DNA from: Guillardia theta CCMP2712
Lineage: Eukaryota > Cryptophyceae > Pyrenomonadales > Geminigeraceae
NCBI RefSeq assembly: GCF_000315625.1
Contig: NW_005434654.1
Location: 439,165-487,754, forward strand
DNA length: 48,590 bases
Reading direction: 5' to 3'
Below, one piece after another: positions 10,533 to 21,043 of this stretch. The stretch's first letter is position 1. Each line of letters begins with the position of its first letter. The position numbers and the translations under genes were made by a program. The notes beneath the pieces were generated by a model that had not been told where the DNA came from, did no database searches, and saw only the letters and a list, made by a program, of their open reading frames with translations.

Positions 10533-13500
10533 ATGGCCCACTACTGCGATACGGTTGGGATTGATCTTGGAACCACACGATCTTGTGTTGCTGTCTGGGA
10601 TGGGACGCAGGTGAATCGCCAGGGACCTGCAGGCTTGTAGTGAGCATTGCTGCGGCAGGTGCACGTCATCGCCAACGAGAGCGGTGACAACACGACGCCA
10701 TCCTGGGTTTGCTACCCTGACTTGAAGCAAAGACGAGTTGGAAAGGTTTGACGCCCTCCCGCTTGTCTTGTCTTGTGCATGAAACGAGCCTTCAGGCTGC
10801 TGAACGCGCCGGCACCAAGTATGCGAGCAGTGTGATTTACCATTCAAAGCGTTTGATCGGCTGTCGATATGGCGAGAAAGTGATTCAGGTCTGTTGCTCT
10901 CCATCTCGAGGAGTTTGATCCTTCCCAAGACATCTGTCTGCCTCCTCGTGACATCTTGGGCTGCAGGATGCCGCTAACCTGCGATGGCCTTTCCGAGTCG
11001 TTGACCAGGTTGGTTGCAGTGACGTTGATGGTCAGCAGGTAGTCACATTCTTACAGGGAGACGGAGGAGCTGCCATTCAGATCACCGTTGCTGGGCAGCC
11101 GAAGATTGTGAGAACAGTGGAAGGTTCCAGCGCATGAGTGACGGTCTGTGCCAGGTGACCCCGGAAGAGGTTGGAGCCGGTATCCTTTCCTACCTCAAGA
11201 AGGTATGACTTGTTGTAGTGTGGTGCCTCTTCTCACTGCGTGCGTCAGGTTGCGGAAGAGTTCATCGGGCGGCCAGTCAAGAAGGTGAGGAGAAAGTCGG
11301 GAGGAGCGGTCAGAGCATGAACAAGGCTGCCAACAGGCGGTTATCACCGTCCCAGCATACTTCAACGATTCTCAGCGTCAAGCTACGAGGGATGCAGGCA
11401 GGGTATGGACGAGCAGCATGCGATGAGACGTGCCTTGATGGAGTTTGCAGATCGCTGGTCTTGAGGTCAAGAGGATCATCAACGAGGTTTGCCTTGTCCA
11501 TGTGACCGCTGCTCTCTTTGTGACGTCACTCGGAAGCCGACGGCTGCTGCTCTTGCCTTTGGTGTGCTGGATTCTCATTCTATGGGCACGAAGAACTTGC
11601 TGGTGGACTGCTGCCGAGTGTTTGACGTCGTTGGTGAACGTAATGTTCAGGTGTTCGACTTCGGTGGTGGTACTCTCGACGTCACCATCATGCAAATCGA
11701 AGCGAACTCGATGAACTTCCTGGTCTCTTGCCGCCCGCGATCTCCTGCTCCTGCTCATTGCCTGCCCTGCCAGGTCCGTGCGACCGACGGAGACACGAGG
11801 CTGGGAGGCGAGGACATCGATGCAAGATTAGTCGACCACTTTCTTGATGTCTTCCAGAAGCACACTGGTTCCTCCCTCCCCTGTCGATCTTACCTGGCGG
11901 TCTGACGGAGAATGACAGGCGTCGACCTTGGTAACGCCAAGGAGAGCGACAAGAAGAAGAAGGTGGGTTGGACTCCTTGCTCGGCTGCCCCTTGACTGTC
12001 TTTCCCCCAGGCCCTCGCGAAGCTGCGAGCGGCAGCAGCACAGCTGAAGATCGATCTCTCAAGGATGACGGAGTCCGACATCTGCCTCGACGAGCTCTAC
12101 CAGGTAGGACAAGCTCGCCGTGTGGTGGGAGGAGGGTGAGAGGCTGGCAGGACGAGACGCTGGAGGCGAAGATGACGCGCGATGAGTTCGAGTCCTTGGT
12201 GAGTTCTCCTCCTCCCTTCCCTTCCTCCTTGCCCCCGCATGGCCGACGAGACGTGGGCAGGTCGGCGACTTGCTCGAGAGGGTCCGGCTGCCCGTGATGA
12301 GGGCGCTCGAGAAAGTCCATGGTGGGATGAAGGTGAGAGGAAGCTGGATGAGTCACGACCGGCGCCCCTGACTGACGCCCTTCCCTCGCAGGCCGAGGAC
12401 ATCGACCAGGTGCGGGGCTGTCCGTCTGCCCTCGTCGGCCCGACGTGACATGCTGCCTCCCCAGGTTCTCCTCGTCGGAGGTTCCAGTCGCATCCCCAAA
12501 GTGCAGCAGATCCTTCAGGTTCTCCTTCCCCCCCCCCCCACCCCCCCAAAAACCTCACCCTCCATCTCACCCTCCTCGCCCGCTGACTTGATGTAACAGG
12601 AAATGTTCCCCAACAAGGAACTGTGCAGGAGGTTTGCTGCCTGCCCCTGCTGCTTCTCCTCCTCTCCCGCCTGCCCCTGCTGCTCCTGCTCCTCTCCATC
12701 TCCTTTTCCTTCTCGTTCTCTTCCCCGCTTCCTTCCCCTTCGTTTGCTCGTTGACACCCTGGTCAATCTTCTCGTTTCCCCGCGCTCATTCGTGTGCAGG
12801 ATCAACCCAGACGAAGCCATTGCTGTCGGCGCAGCCATGGATGGCTCCCACCAGTATCAGGTAGGCCCTTTGTCTTGGTCGTCCTCGTTCTCGTTCTCGT
12901 CCTCCGGCGTCGCCCTCCTTGCCGCTCACGCCATCGTACTCACTGTCGGGCTTGAAGATGGTGGATGTCGTTCCTCGAGCCCTCGGCGTCGCTACAGCCA
13001 ATCACGAGGATCCATCACGCCAGGTAGAGGAGAGGAGAGGAGAGGAGAGGAGAGGAGAGAGGAGAGGAGAGGAGAGAGGAGAGGAGAGGGGACGAGAGAG
13101 TGTGAGAAAAGGAAGAGGTGAGTGGGGGAGAGGTAGGTGAGAGGAGAGGTGAGAGGAGAGGAGGAAGAGGAGAAGAGCATTTGCTGGTCAGCTACTCCTA
13201 CCTGCGGGCGAACACTGGGAGGATGGACTGACCTGTATCCTCCAGTTCACAACCATCATCATCCCAGCTTGCTCACCCATCCCCGAGGGAGGACTCATCG
13301 TTACCTCCTCCTTCGGAACCTCCCGTGACAATCAGACCGTGAGATTCGTTCCCTCTTCCGCCTGCCTTCGTACACCCTAACTCCCTCCATCCACTCTCTT
13401 CCACCACCCTCTCTCCTCTCCTCTTCTCTCTTTTCCTCTCTCCTTTGTCTCCCTCCTCTCCCTCCATCCCACTCCCCCCCTCGTCTCTTTTAGCCTCATG

Positions 13501-14340
13501 TCTCCTCTCGATCTTGCCTCTGACGCCACCGCCCCGCCTCTCCTCCTCCTGTGCTGGTCCACTGATGCGACACTTTTAGGGCGCGGACATCGAAATCTGT
13601 GAAGGAGAGGAGCGATACTTCGACGAGAACACCCACTTGGGAGGTGATGCTGCTGTTGCTCATGATGACGATGGTGGTGATGGTGGTGATGATGATGTGG
13701 GTTGTTTTGCGTGTGCCGGTGCTGCTGCGGCTGCACGAGGGATGGCAGGGCTGATGGCGATGGTGCTGACGTCATGGGCAGAGTTCGAGCTGAGCGGACT
13801 TCCTCAACGAGGACGAGGAGAGATCACGATCAACGTCACCATGAGCGTCGACAAGGTGAAGGGCGCGGAGGTGAAGGAGGAGCAGGCGAGCCTGATAGGT
13901 CGATCCTCCAGGACGGAATCCTGACAGTCACTGGGACTGCGGAAGGGACTGACATCAAGAAAGACATCTCGGTCAGAGCGAACAAGGGACGCATGTCAGA
14001 AGATACCATCCGCCGGCTTCAGGTCCGATGGATTTCTTGTTGAATGTTGTGCTGTGTGCCAGTGTTTGTTCTGCTCTTGTTGTGTTTTCGTTGTTTCCTC
14101 CACCCTCCCTCTCTCCCCCTTCCCTTTCCTTCTGAATTCCGTCACTCATCTACCTCATCCCATCTCACCTTGTCTTTACTGTCTCATCTCATTTTGTCTT
14201 GTGTTGTCCGGTCTCGCCTCCCCTTCCTATTGTTGCCAGTGTCTTGTTCAGCATGCTTCGTCGTTGACATGTTGCCCATGTTGATGTTGTTGCCAGACTG
14301 AGAACGAGGAGTATGAGAAGTACAACACGAGAGATCCCTG
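10533..14340 (+). CDS. Hsp70-family chaperone lacking most of the C-terminal lid
   Basis: About 24 exons give a protein of roughly 540 aa, where Hsp70 is normally about 640. The ATPase landmarks are complete: [15 protein letters not shown] (phosphate 1), [33 protein letters not shown] then [22 protein letters not shown] (phosphate 2), [13 protein letters not shown], and [17 protein letters not shown] (adenosine). Residues [17 protein letters not shown] form an insertion between PTAAALAFG and phosphate 2. The substrate-binding beta domain is recognisable but divergent ([28 protein letters not shown]). The reading ends [14 protein letters not shown] then TGA, early in the lid helices, with AATAAA about 55 nt further on. 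There is no signal peptide and no EEVD or HDEL tail, so a nucleo-cytosolic paralogue is inferred. Exon 15 (12392-12409) is an 18-nt microexon coding AEDIDQ. A missed 3' exon is the main alternative to true truncation. Confidence 0.85.
13025..13165. repeat. GGAGA purine tract within an Hsp70 intron
   Basis: A near-continuous GAGGAGAGGAGAG tract fills the intron after the exon ending at the [10 protein letters not shown] codons. It is low-complexity and yields only spurious frames. Confidence 0.8.
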
Positions 14341-14423
14341 AAGTCTCTCTGCACGTGTTGAGTTGTTGCGTGCAACTCGTTGAAGCGACCAAGTCAATAA
14401 AAGATACTGAGGATGCGTGCGAA

Positions 14424-14457
<34 letters not shown>

Positions 14458-14594
14458 ACAGGAGGCAGAACGATCGCTCAGTGCATGTGGTGGTGATGGT
14501 GGTGACGGCGGCGACCAAGGTGACAACAGATTGACCAAGAGAGGAGCAGGAAGAGGAGATTTGAAATGCAGCAGCAGATGTTCGAGTTTCTTTG

Positions 14595-15711
14595 TCACCC
14601 CCTTGTCGCTGTCACTGCTCGTGCTATTAGCTTGCACATGCCTGGCTCCTCCTCCTCCAGCTTCTTCATCGCAGATCGCAAGTTTGCGGAGTTGATGAAG
14701 TTCTGAGTGAAGGCGACGGAGTCCTGCGAGAGTCGATTAGAAAGAAACAGCGAGGACGAGGAGAGCAGGCGAGGGGGAGAGGAGAGAAGAGGGGAAGACG
14801 GTGATGGTTGAGAAGGAATGGAGAGCAAGTGTTAAAAGTTGAGGAAGAAGGGGGAGAAGGGAGGAAGAAGGGAGGAGAAAGGAGGAAGGAGGAGGAGGAG
14901 GAGGAGGAGGAGGAGGAGAAGGAAGTGGGTAGGAGGAAGGAGGAGGATATGGTGATGGTGTGGCATCACCTCCAGATTCAGGACGCAGTGCCAGTAGCCG
15001 CGAGGGATGAAGACGACGTCTCCGGCCTCTTGGATGCCCCACAAGAAGGGTCGAGAGTTGAGCAAGTCCCTCCTCCTCTCCTCTACGTCCTCCTCCTCGC
15101 TCTCCTCTCCGTCCTCCGAACTTTGTTCTCCTCGTCCTCGCTTTCTTCCGGCATGTTCTCCCCCTCTCCCACTCTTCTCCTTCCCGTCCTCTCCCTCCTC
15201 ACACAGGAGAGGCAGCAGCGTTCCCTTGAGCCACTGGAGGACAGGAGGAGGCTCTACGACTTTCCCTCCTTGCCCCGAGAGGGCAGGGAGCGAAAGGACG
15301 CCAAGAGGATTCAGCTCTTCTCCCTCCTGCTGTTCTCGTCAGGTCGTGGGAAACTCCCTCCTCCCTCCCCCCTCCTCCTCCTCCTTTCAGCTCGCCAGTT
15401 CCTCATCCTCTCGTCTCCTCTGTTCCAACTCCCCTTTCTCGTTGACTTCCTCTTCGTTGTTCTACATCCCTTTCCTCTCCTCGCTTCCCTCTCCTCCCTC
15501 TCCTCCTCCTCCTGCTTCTCCTCCTCCTTCCCTCACCTCCTTCCTCCCCTTCCCTCTCACCTCATCCTTGCAGTCTCTGCACATAATCCAGAGCTTTCGG
15601 CCGCTGATCAGAAAATTCCACGCAGAAGTTCCCTTGGGGTCCACGTGCCATCCTGATACCAGAGAGATCAGATTCGAAGTCACAAGTCGCGATGATGATG
15701 ATGATGATGAC

Positions 15712-15755
<44 letters not shown>

Positions 15756-17189
15756 CAACGACGACGATGACGATGATGATGATGATGATGATGATGACGA
15801 TGGTAATGATGGAAATGATGATGAATATGATTATGATTATGATGATGGAGATGATGAAGATGATGGGGAGGAGGAGTTACAGCAGCAGCAGCATGATGAT
15901 GATGGGGAGGAGGAGTTACAGCAGCAGCAGCAGCAGCGGGCACGGAGATCAAGGGTGGCAAGGAGGGGGAGATGGAGAGGAAGACGAATTGGAAAGTCGA
16001 GAATTGAAGGAGTTGAAACTCGCACGCACTTGATCCGGATCCCCTTGGCCCGATGACCAGCCACCGCCTCTCGTCAAGGAGGGAGGGATTCCCGAGCAGA
16101 TCCCTCTCATCCTCCTCCTCCTCGTCCTCCTCTCCAGCTTGCTCGCGCTCCCTCCCCCGCCTCTCTCGCTCACGATCGTGCGCGATCAGCTCTAACAGGT
16201 CGTCGTCAAACGTAGGAGGAGGTCGAATCATATCGAGAAGAAGGCGAGGAACTTGATCGTCAAAGAAGTATAGAGGTTCATATCCCTCTTCCTGCTTCTG
16301 CTCCTCCTGCTCTTTCTCCTGCTCCTGCTGTTCCTCCTCACCCCCTCGGTCCTCCTTGTCCGCCTCCCCTAGCTCGCCCTCCCCCCGGCAGCTCCTCATG
16401 TATTCGCAGTAGTTCCCCAGACTCATCTTGATCGTGTACGGAGGGTCTCGAGCCCCGGGCACAAGAACAGCTGCAGGCAAGTCCGTGAGAGGAGGCACGA
16501 CAGGAGCGAGGAGGAAGCAACGGGGCGAGTTCGAGGCGGAGGGAGGAAAGGAGGGATGGATGGAGGGTGGAGGAGCAGGAGCAAGAAGGAGCAGGAGGAA
16601 GAGGGTTGGGAGGAGGCGGAAGGAGGCAGCAGGGAAACAGGAGGAGGAAGCACAGAACGACAAGAAGCAGCACAGCATCACCTGACTTCTTATTCCCGTA
16701 GATCTCCAGCAGACAAGCGAGCGTGAGCTCCGACTCTCCTCGTCCTCCCAGCATTGCCCGCTGACACCCTCGCAGCATCGCCGGCCTCCTCCCCCTGTCG
16801 TAGACCCTCTTGAAGTCCCCGACATCCACTTCTTCCATCCTCACGCTATCTATCTCCCGCAGCCACCTTGCGCCGCAGTTTCGCATGCGCCTCAGGATGC
16901 TGTTGACCCCGCTCCTCCCGCTCCCTCCGCTCCTCCTCCAACATCTGAGAGCCCCAAAATAGACGATGCTCGACGCATTCATACGTAAGCTCAACATTGA
17001 CACGTACGTTCCCAGCCACGAGGATCTGAAGACAACACAAGGCTCCTCCTCCTCCCTTCGCAGCGACTGCAGCAACGCCTTTCGCCATAGTTGCTTTCTC
17101 GTCATGACGTCACGGAACAGCCTGCAGGTCTCGACCAGCATCGCCAGCATGGAAGCAGGGGCGGGAGCATCCGACTCCACGAGGGCCAT
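14595..17189 (-). CDS. F-box/JmjC-domain 2-oxoglutarate oxygenase (JMJD6-like)
   Basis: A JmjC Fe(II)/2-oxoglutarate dioxygenase, likely hydroxylating or demethylating nuclear proteins. Exons: about 17189-16682, 16470-16030, 15652-15561, 15329-about 15215, 15069-14970 and 14723-14595; the phases agree. The N-terminus is F-box-like (VETCRLFRDVMTRKQLWRK). Then come WLREIDS, LACLLEIYGNKK and RWLVIGPRGSGS, spliced to RWHVDPKGTSAWNFLISGRK. His and Asp of HVD plus His of IPRGYWHCVLN form the iron triad, and GRKLW carries the 2OG lysine. The end reads DSVAFTQNFINSANL. A long acidic/Gln insert lies between the F-box and the catalytic core. The intron 16029-15653 is packed with a GAT microsatellite and shares a segment with a DNAJC3 intron. 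The start is uncertain: LLVKIFAMAL just upstream belongs to the F-box, so an earlier exon may exist. The gene converges on Hsp70. Confidence 0.82.
15637..15689. repeat. Segment shared with the DNAJC3 intron (copy A)
   Basis: The reverse strand reads, after a CAT/GAT repeat, CGCGACTTGTGACTTCGAA, then TCTCTCTGGTATCAGG, then TGGCACGTGGACCC. This closely matches 32595-32661. Here it spans the intron 3' end (AG after GGTATC) and the first JmjC codons of the next exon. Confidence 0.7.
15690..15890. repeat. GAT trinucleotide microsatellite in a JmjC intron
   Basis: About 200 bp of GATGATGAT with GAC variants lie wholly within the intron between the JmjC exons. They generate poly-Asp, poly-Met and poly-His frames, none of which is a gene. 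Confidence 0.92.
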
Positions 17190-17387
17190 CGCAAAGATTT
17201 TGACCAGCAATGTTGCACTGAGGGAGGATATAGAAGAGACGATCGTCTGGGAGAGAAGGACGGTTCATAGCGGCACAAACGATGGCTGATCACATACAGA
17301 CACGACAACATCTCCAACACAAGTCTATCACTAGCAGGCAGCGGGAGGGGTTGCAGGGGCGTGACCACAGGCATCAGCGTGCAGTAC

Positions 17388-18657
17388 TCAGCGAAAGGGA
17401 CCACAGGGCTCCATAGTCCATACCTGTGCGATGTTGCTGCGGATGAGAAGGGACGTTGGGTTCGTGAGGTCCCGGCCGTTGTGTTGAAGGATTTCATCAT
17501 CTCTTCCGATGACGCAGGTTTCCAACTTCGCAAGGGATCACAAACGATAAAGACAAGAGGGCAGGGGGATGAGGTGGGGAAAGAGGTAGGGAGGAGGAAA
17601 GGAGAGGAGGAAAGGAGAGGAGGGAGAGGGAGGGGCGGGGAGGGATGGAGGGAGGGAGGGAGAGTAGGGCAGAGCAGGGTAGAGTGGAGGAGGGGGGAGA
17701 GGAAACTTTACCTGCCAAACCATTTCCTCTTTGAACGCAAGCGCTCGGAGGAATCGCCCCGCTGTCCCTGCACGAGCGCCTCCTCTCGCTGCCGAGATCT
17801 TGGATCGCACAAGCTGGTTGACCAGAGCTTTCGGATGCTCTGCCCTCGGACCTCAGCCTCCTCTAACGGCAGCGCTCACAGCAAGGGCACCTGAGTAGAG
17901 TGCAGGGAGGAGGTCGTCTACCGGGATCGCACAATCGTGCATGCCCAGCGACAGCAGTCTCCTCACCCCCGTGGAAGAGAGGAGGTACGCATGAGCGCAC
18001 GTGCTGAACCCGGCATGGCAGGTCCGCTCCGTGACCGAGGGCCCGTCGTAGCCATGCAAGTTCCTGCCAAGGTACAAGAGATCCCACTGGACACACTGCC
18101 TCTTCAGCCGCTCCACCTCCTCCCCGACCACAGCCAGCACCTGCTGCAGGCTCAGCGCTACCCGAGCTGGATGGTTAGCTGACCTCTCTCCAGCGGAGGT
18201 GATGAAGCTCGCGATCCCTGACAAACGTCGGGAAGACGGTGACGTCATCCTCCAAGATAAGGAAGAGGCTCTCCCCACCCCCGGGCTCGCAAAGGACCTC
18301 GTCGGCTCGGCACCATGCCAGGTGGTGTGTGGCAAAGCATGCGAGCTCCTGGTCGCTGACCTCTCGAGCATGGTAGTCGATGAGGTCGATCACGTCAGGA
18401 GGATTTTGCCCCAGTGCGACCCATCGCTCCTGCAGCCCCTCGAGCTCCAGCGAGTTCATCCGCCATCCTCCTGCCTTCCTGAACCTGAAGCCATGATGGA
18501 GGAGAACTTGATCACGGCAGGCAGCTACGGAATCCCCCTCCACTGCATCGATGAAAACCATCTCTTTCCCCGCCTGCGCCCATGGTATCGTCTCCTCTAG
18601 CCATAAGCGCCGATCCCGCCGCCTCTTCAGGTTGAGCAAGAACGTGAGCAGACGCAT
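17388..18657 (-). CDS. GT25-type glycosyltransferase (LPS / procollagen galactosyltransferase-like)
   Basis: A family 25 glycosyltransferase, a group that moves galactose or glucose onto lipopolysaccharide or hydroxylysine. Exons 18657-18184, 18140-17891, 17851-17712 and 17525-17388 join in phase (about 333 aa). The start codon gives MRLLTFLLNLKRRRDRRLW, the usual GT25 opening with no signal peptide. FIDAVEGDS and ELACFATHHLAW follow, then the metal-binding FLILEDDVTVFP. Further on are WDLLYLGRN, the CAHAYLLSSTGVRRLL region and IPVDDLLPALYS, all in family order. Introns are tiny (43, 39, 186 nt). The C-terminal 46 residues (ETCVIGRDDEILQH...) are not characteristic but read cleanly. The JmjC gene starts about 200 bp downstream on the same strand. 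A function outside the secretory pathway would be odd, so an ER signal from a missed 5' exon is possible. Confidence 0.8.
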
Positions 18658-21043
18658 GGCAGGATCATGGGATCAGCAAGCAACCTCTTTGTCCTACCCT
18701 CTCGTCCCTCTCCCTCCCGCCCCGCCCCGCCCGAGCATCGTTCCACGACACGGCGCAGTACAGGGACTAGGGCATTGAAGCCCGGCAGCCGGCACCGAGT
18801 GTGGCACGGAACAGGAGGAGGCCCGACTGATCACTGCACGGGCCAAAATAATAATAGCGACGTGCACTTGTAGTTCAAAACTTCCTAATTATTTTGAATA
18901 TTATCAAAGAATATTTTAAATATAGTACAGAAAATCAAAATCGATACCCCAAAGTTTAAATAATTGGATTTTATGATTACCGGACACGAAAAGTCTTGTT
19001 TTGGGGACTCGTTATCCTGCAAGATTGTACCAGAGCAGGTCCGGGTGTGTAAAAGACATTTGTACGAGCTCGTTTACAACAATTTTTGTCTAAAAAACAA
19101 TTCGGAGAGTACAGGTGGGGTTGCAGTGTCGATGATAGTCACAGACGGGGGTCCCTGAAAGGGCTGGCTGGCTCTGAAGGGGGTGGTATCGTCATTTTTG
19201 GGTTGGTATGGGTGGTGGGGTCATGAACGTACCCCTTATGGAGTAAACATGTTGATGGGATAAAGGGGGTGACAAGGATCTGCATGCTGACTTAGGGCAG
19301 GGTAGCAGGACCTCCAACAGCCTGGGGTACCAGAGGGTACGATGAAGTGATGTGGGTGGGTACTACCAGGGGAAGGAGGGGGTGAAAGAGTAATTAAAAG
19401 GCCACCGAGTTAAATACAATTTTATTTATACAATGTTATAATAGAGTCCGGTTTCAAACCATGCGACTACTGCTACTGCTGGCAAATGTTATATGGAGTA
19501 GTAGGGGGTGGAAGCAGTGATAAGGGGTGGTACACGGGAAAAGAAAGGGTAGAGGGTACCTTAGGTACCCGTACCGAAGGAGTACATTCTGATTTTCTTT
19601 TTTTCCATTTTCCTTATTTTATTTTTTGTCGGAGCGAGGGGTGGGTGGGTGGGTAGCCAGGACGGTAACGAACTTTGGGGGTGGTGTGGCGTGCACCCTG
19701 TGTTGATTGGGGTACCCTGGTAGATGACTTTCGGCATGGGTGGGTGCTTTGAGTCGGATAGGGTGTCTTTGGAGACAGGGTACCGGAAATAAGATTAATT
19801 TTGTACTATAAGGGAGCTTCGATTTTATAAGAAAGTCAATATACAAAATTGCTCAAGTACGAAAGATCAAGAGAGCCGGGACGAGTTTGACACATCAGCA
19901 GGGGTACCTTATATTTTATTCGGACAGGGGTACGGTGGTGGAGATGCGTTCGGTGAAGTCTTCCAAGGGGGTGAGGAACCCTGTGGGGGTAGGGTGGTTA
20001 TTAAGATCTGGTTAGAGAGGGGGTAGCGTTATAGGGCAACCAATGTACGGGTGGGTAGGGGGGGGGTAGTTAATTTGTTATTATCAGGGTGGTCAGGGTG
20101 GGGGTGATGATCCACGAGGGGGGTGATTAGCTTAAAAAAATGGGGTGGTGCGGGGGACCCCAACATGTTAGCGTGAATGTTTGGAGGGGTGGAACAGGTG
20201 GGTGAGCTTGCACCATGGGGGGTGGAGCCAACATATCACTGCCAGTATGTTCCGAGACCCTGACAGGTATCTTTCTTTCATATGTAAGACACTATATAAA
20301 TTATAGATAGTGCTGCTCTACTCCTTGACTTCACTGATGGGTCGATCGGAAGTTGTATGGGGGTCCGGAGATGGGGGTCAATCACCCCACCCCCTTGTGT
20401 AGTAGTGGGGTGGGCAGTCAGGCTCCTGGCCATGTTGAATGCGGTCTGAGGGTAGTTTGAGCAGAGTGGAGAGAGGGAGCGAGGAGCAGCGAGGAGCATG
20501 CAGGAGGGTTGAAAGAGCCGTTTGTGATGATGACAATGAGGAGCGACGAGAAGTGCGGCGATGTGTTTCATGGGTGCCGTAGAGAGGGCGGCCGACATGA
20601 GCGAGATATACAGTGAAGCCATGAGTGAGATTTCGAGTTAAAGTGCCCGTGCTCGAAGTTTCATTTCAGAATGTGCTGCAGTAGTGTGTGCGATGCTATT
20701 TTCCCTGCTTGTGTTGCTATGCTGGTTTGCGAGCGTGCTCCAATTCAGCCATGGCGGGCGATATGTAGATGTTGTCACCTGAATGTTACAAGGAGAGCCA
20801 AAACTGCATGCAGATGAGATATTGCTTTCCATCTTGCTGTGCTCCTTGTTCATGCTACTATGCTGGGCGATGCTGCTTACCTTTCAAACGCTCCGAATCG
20901 AACCACGTCCCTTTATGAGTTTGCATTGCCAGCTGATCGCTGACTGGTCTTATGTGATGGGCAGATGTATTGAATGCCATGCGAGAGCAGCACCGTCTAG
21001 AGGACGAAAGGATAGGGCGCGCTTAAATTTCGAGTTGGGATTG
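18658..21043. other. Large intergenic repeat-rich gap
   Basis: From about 18840 to 20280 the sequence is AT-rich with dense, strand-biased G-runs on the plus strand (GGGGTGGT, GGGTGGGTAGGGGGGGGG, GGGGTACC). It has no long coding frame and no intron-like structure. From 20280 to 20780 it becomes more balanced. A 260-bp open frame from an ATG at 20783 runs into the PH gene in frame and is discussed there. Confidence 0.6.

Noticed and set aside
15692-16033. Poly-Met/poly-Asp and poly-His frames
   Set aside because: They come from the GAT microsatellite in a JmjC intron and have no protein likeness outside the repeat.
20783-21043. N-terminal extension of the PH-domain protein with a hydrophobic segment
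   Set aside because: The frame is open, but the segment has no supporting features, and a PH protein with a signal anchor would be unusual. Left as an alternative start only.
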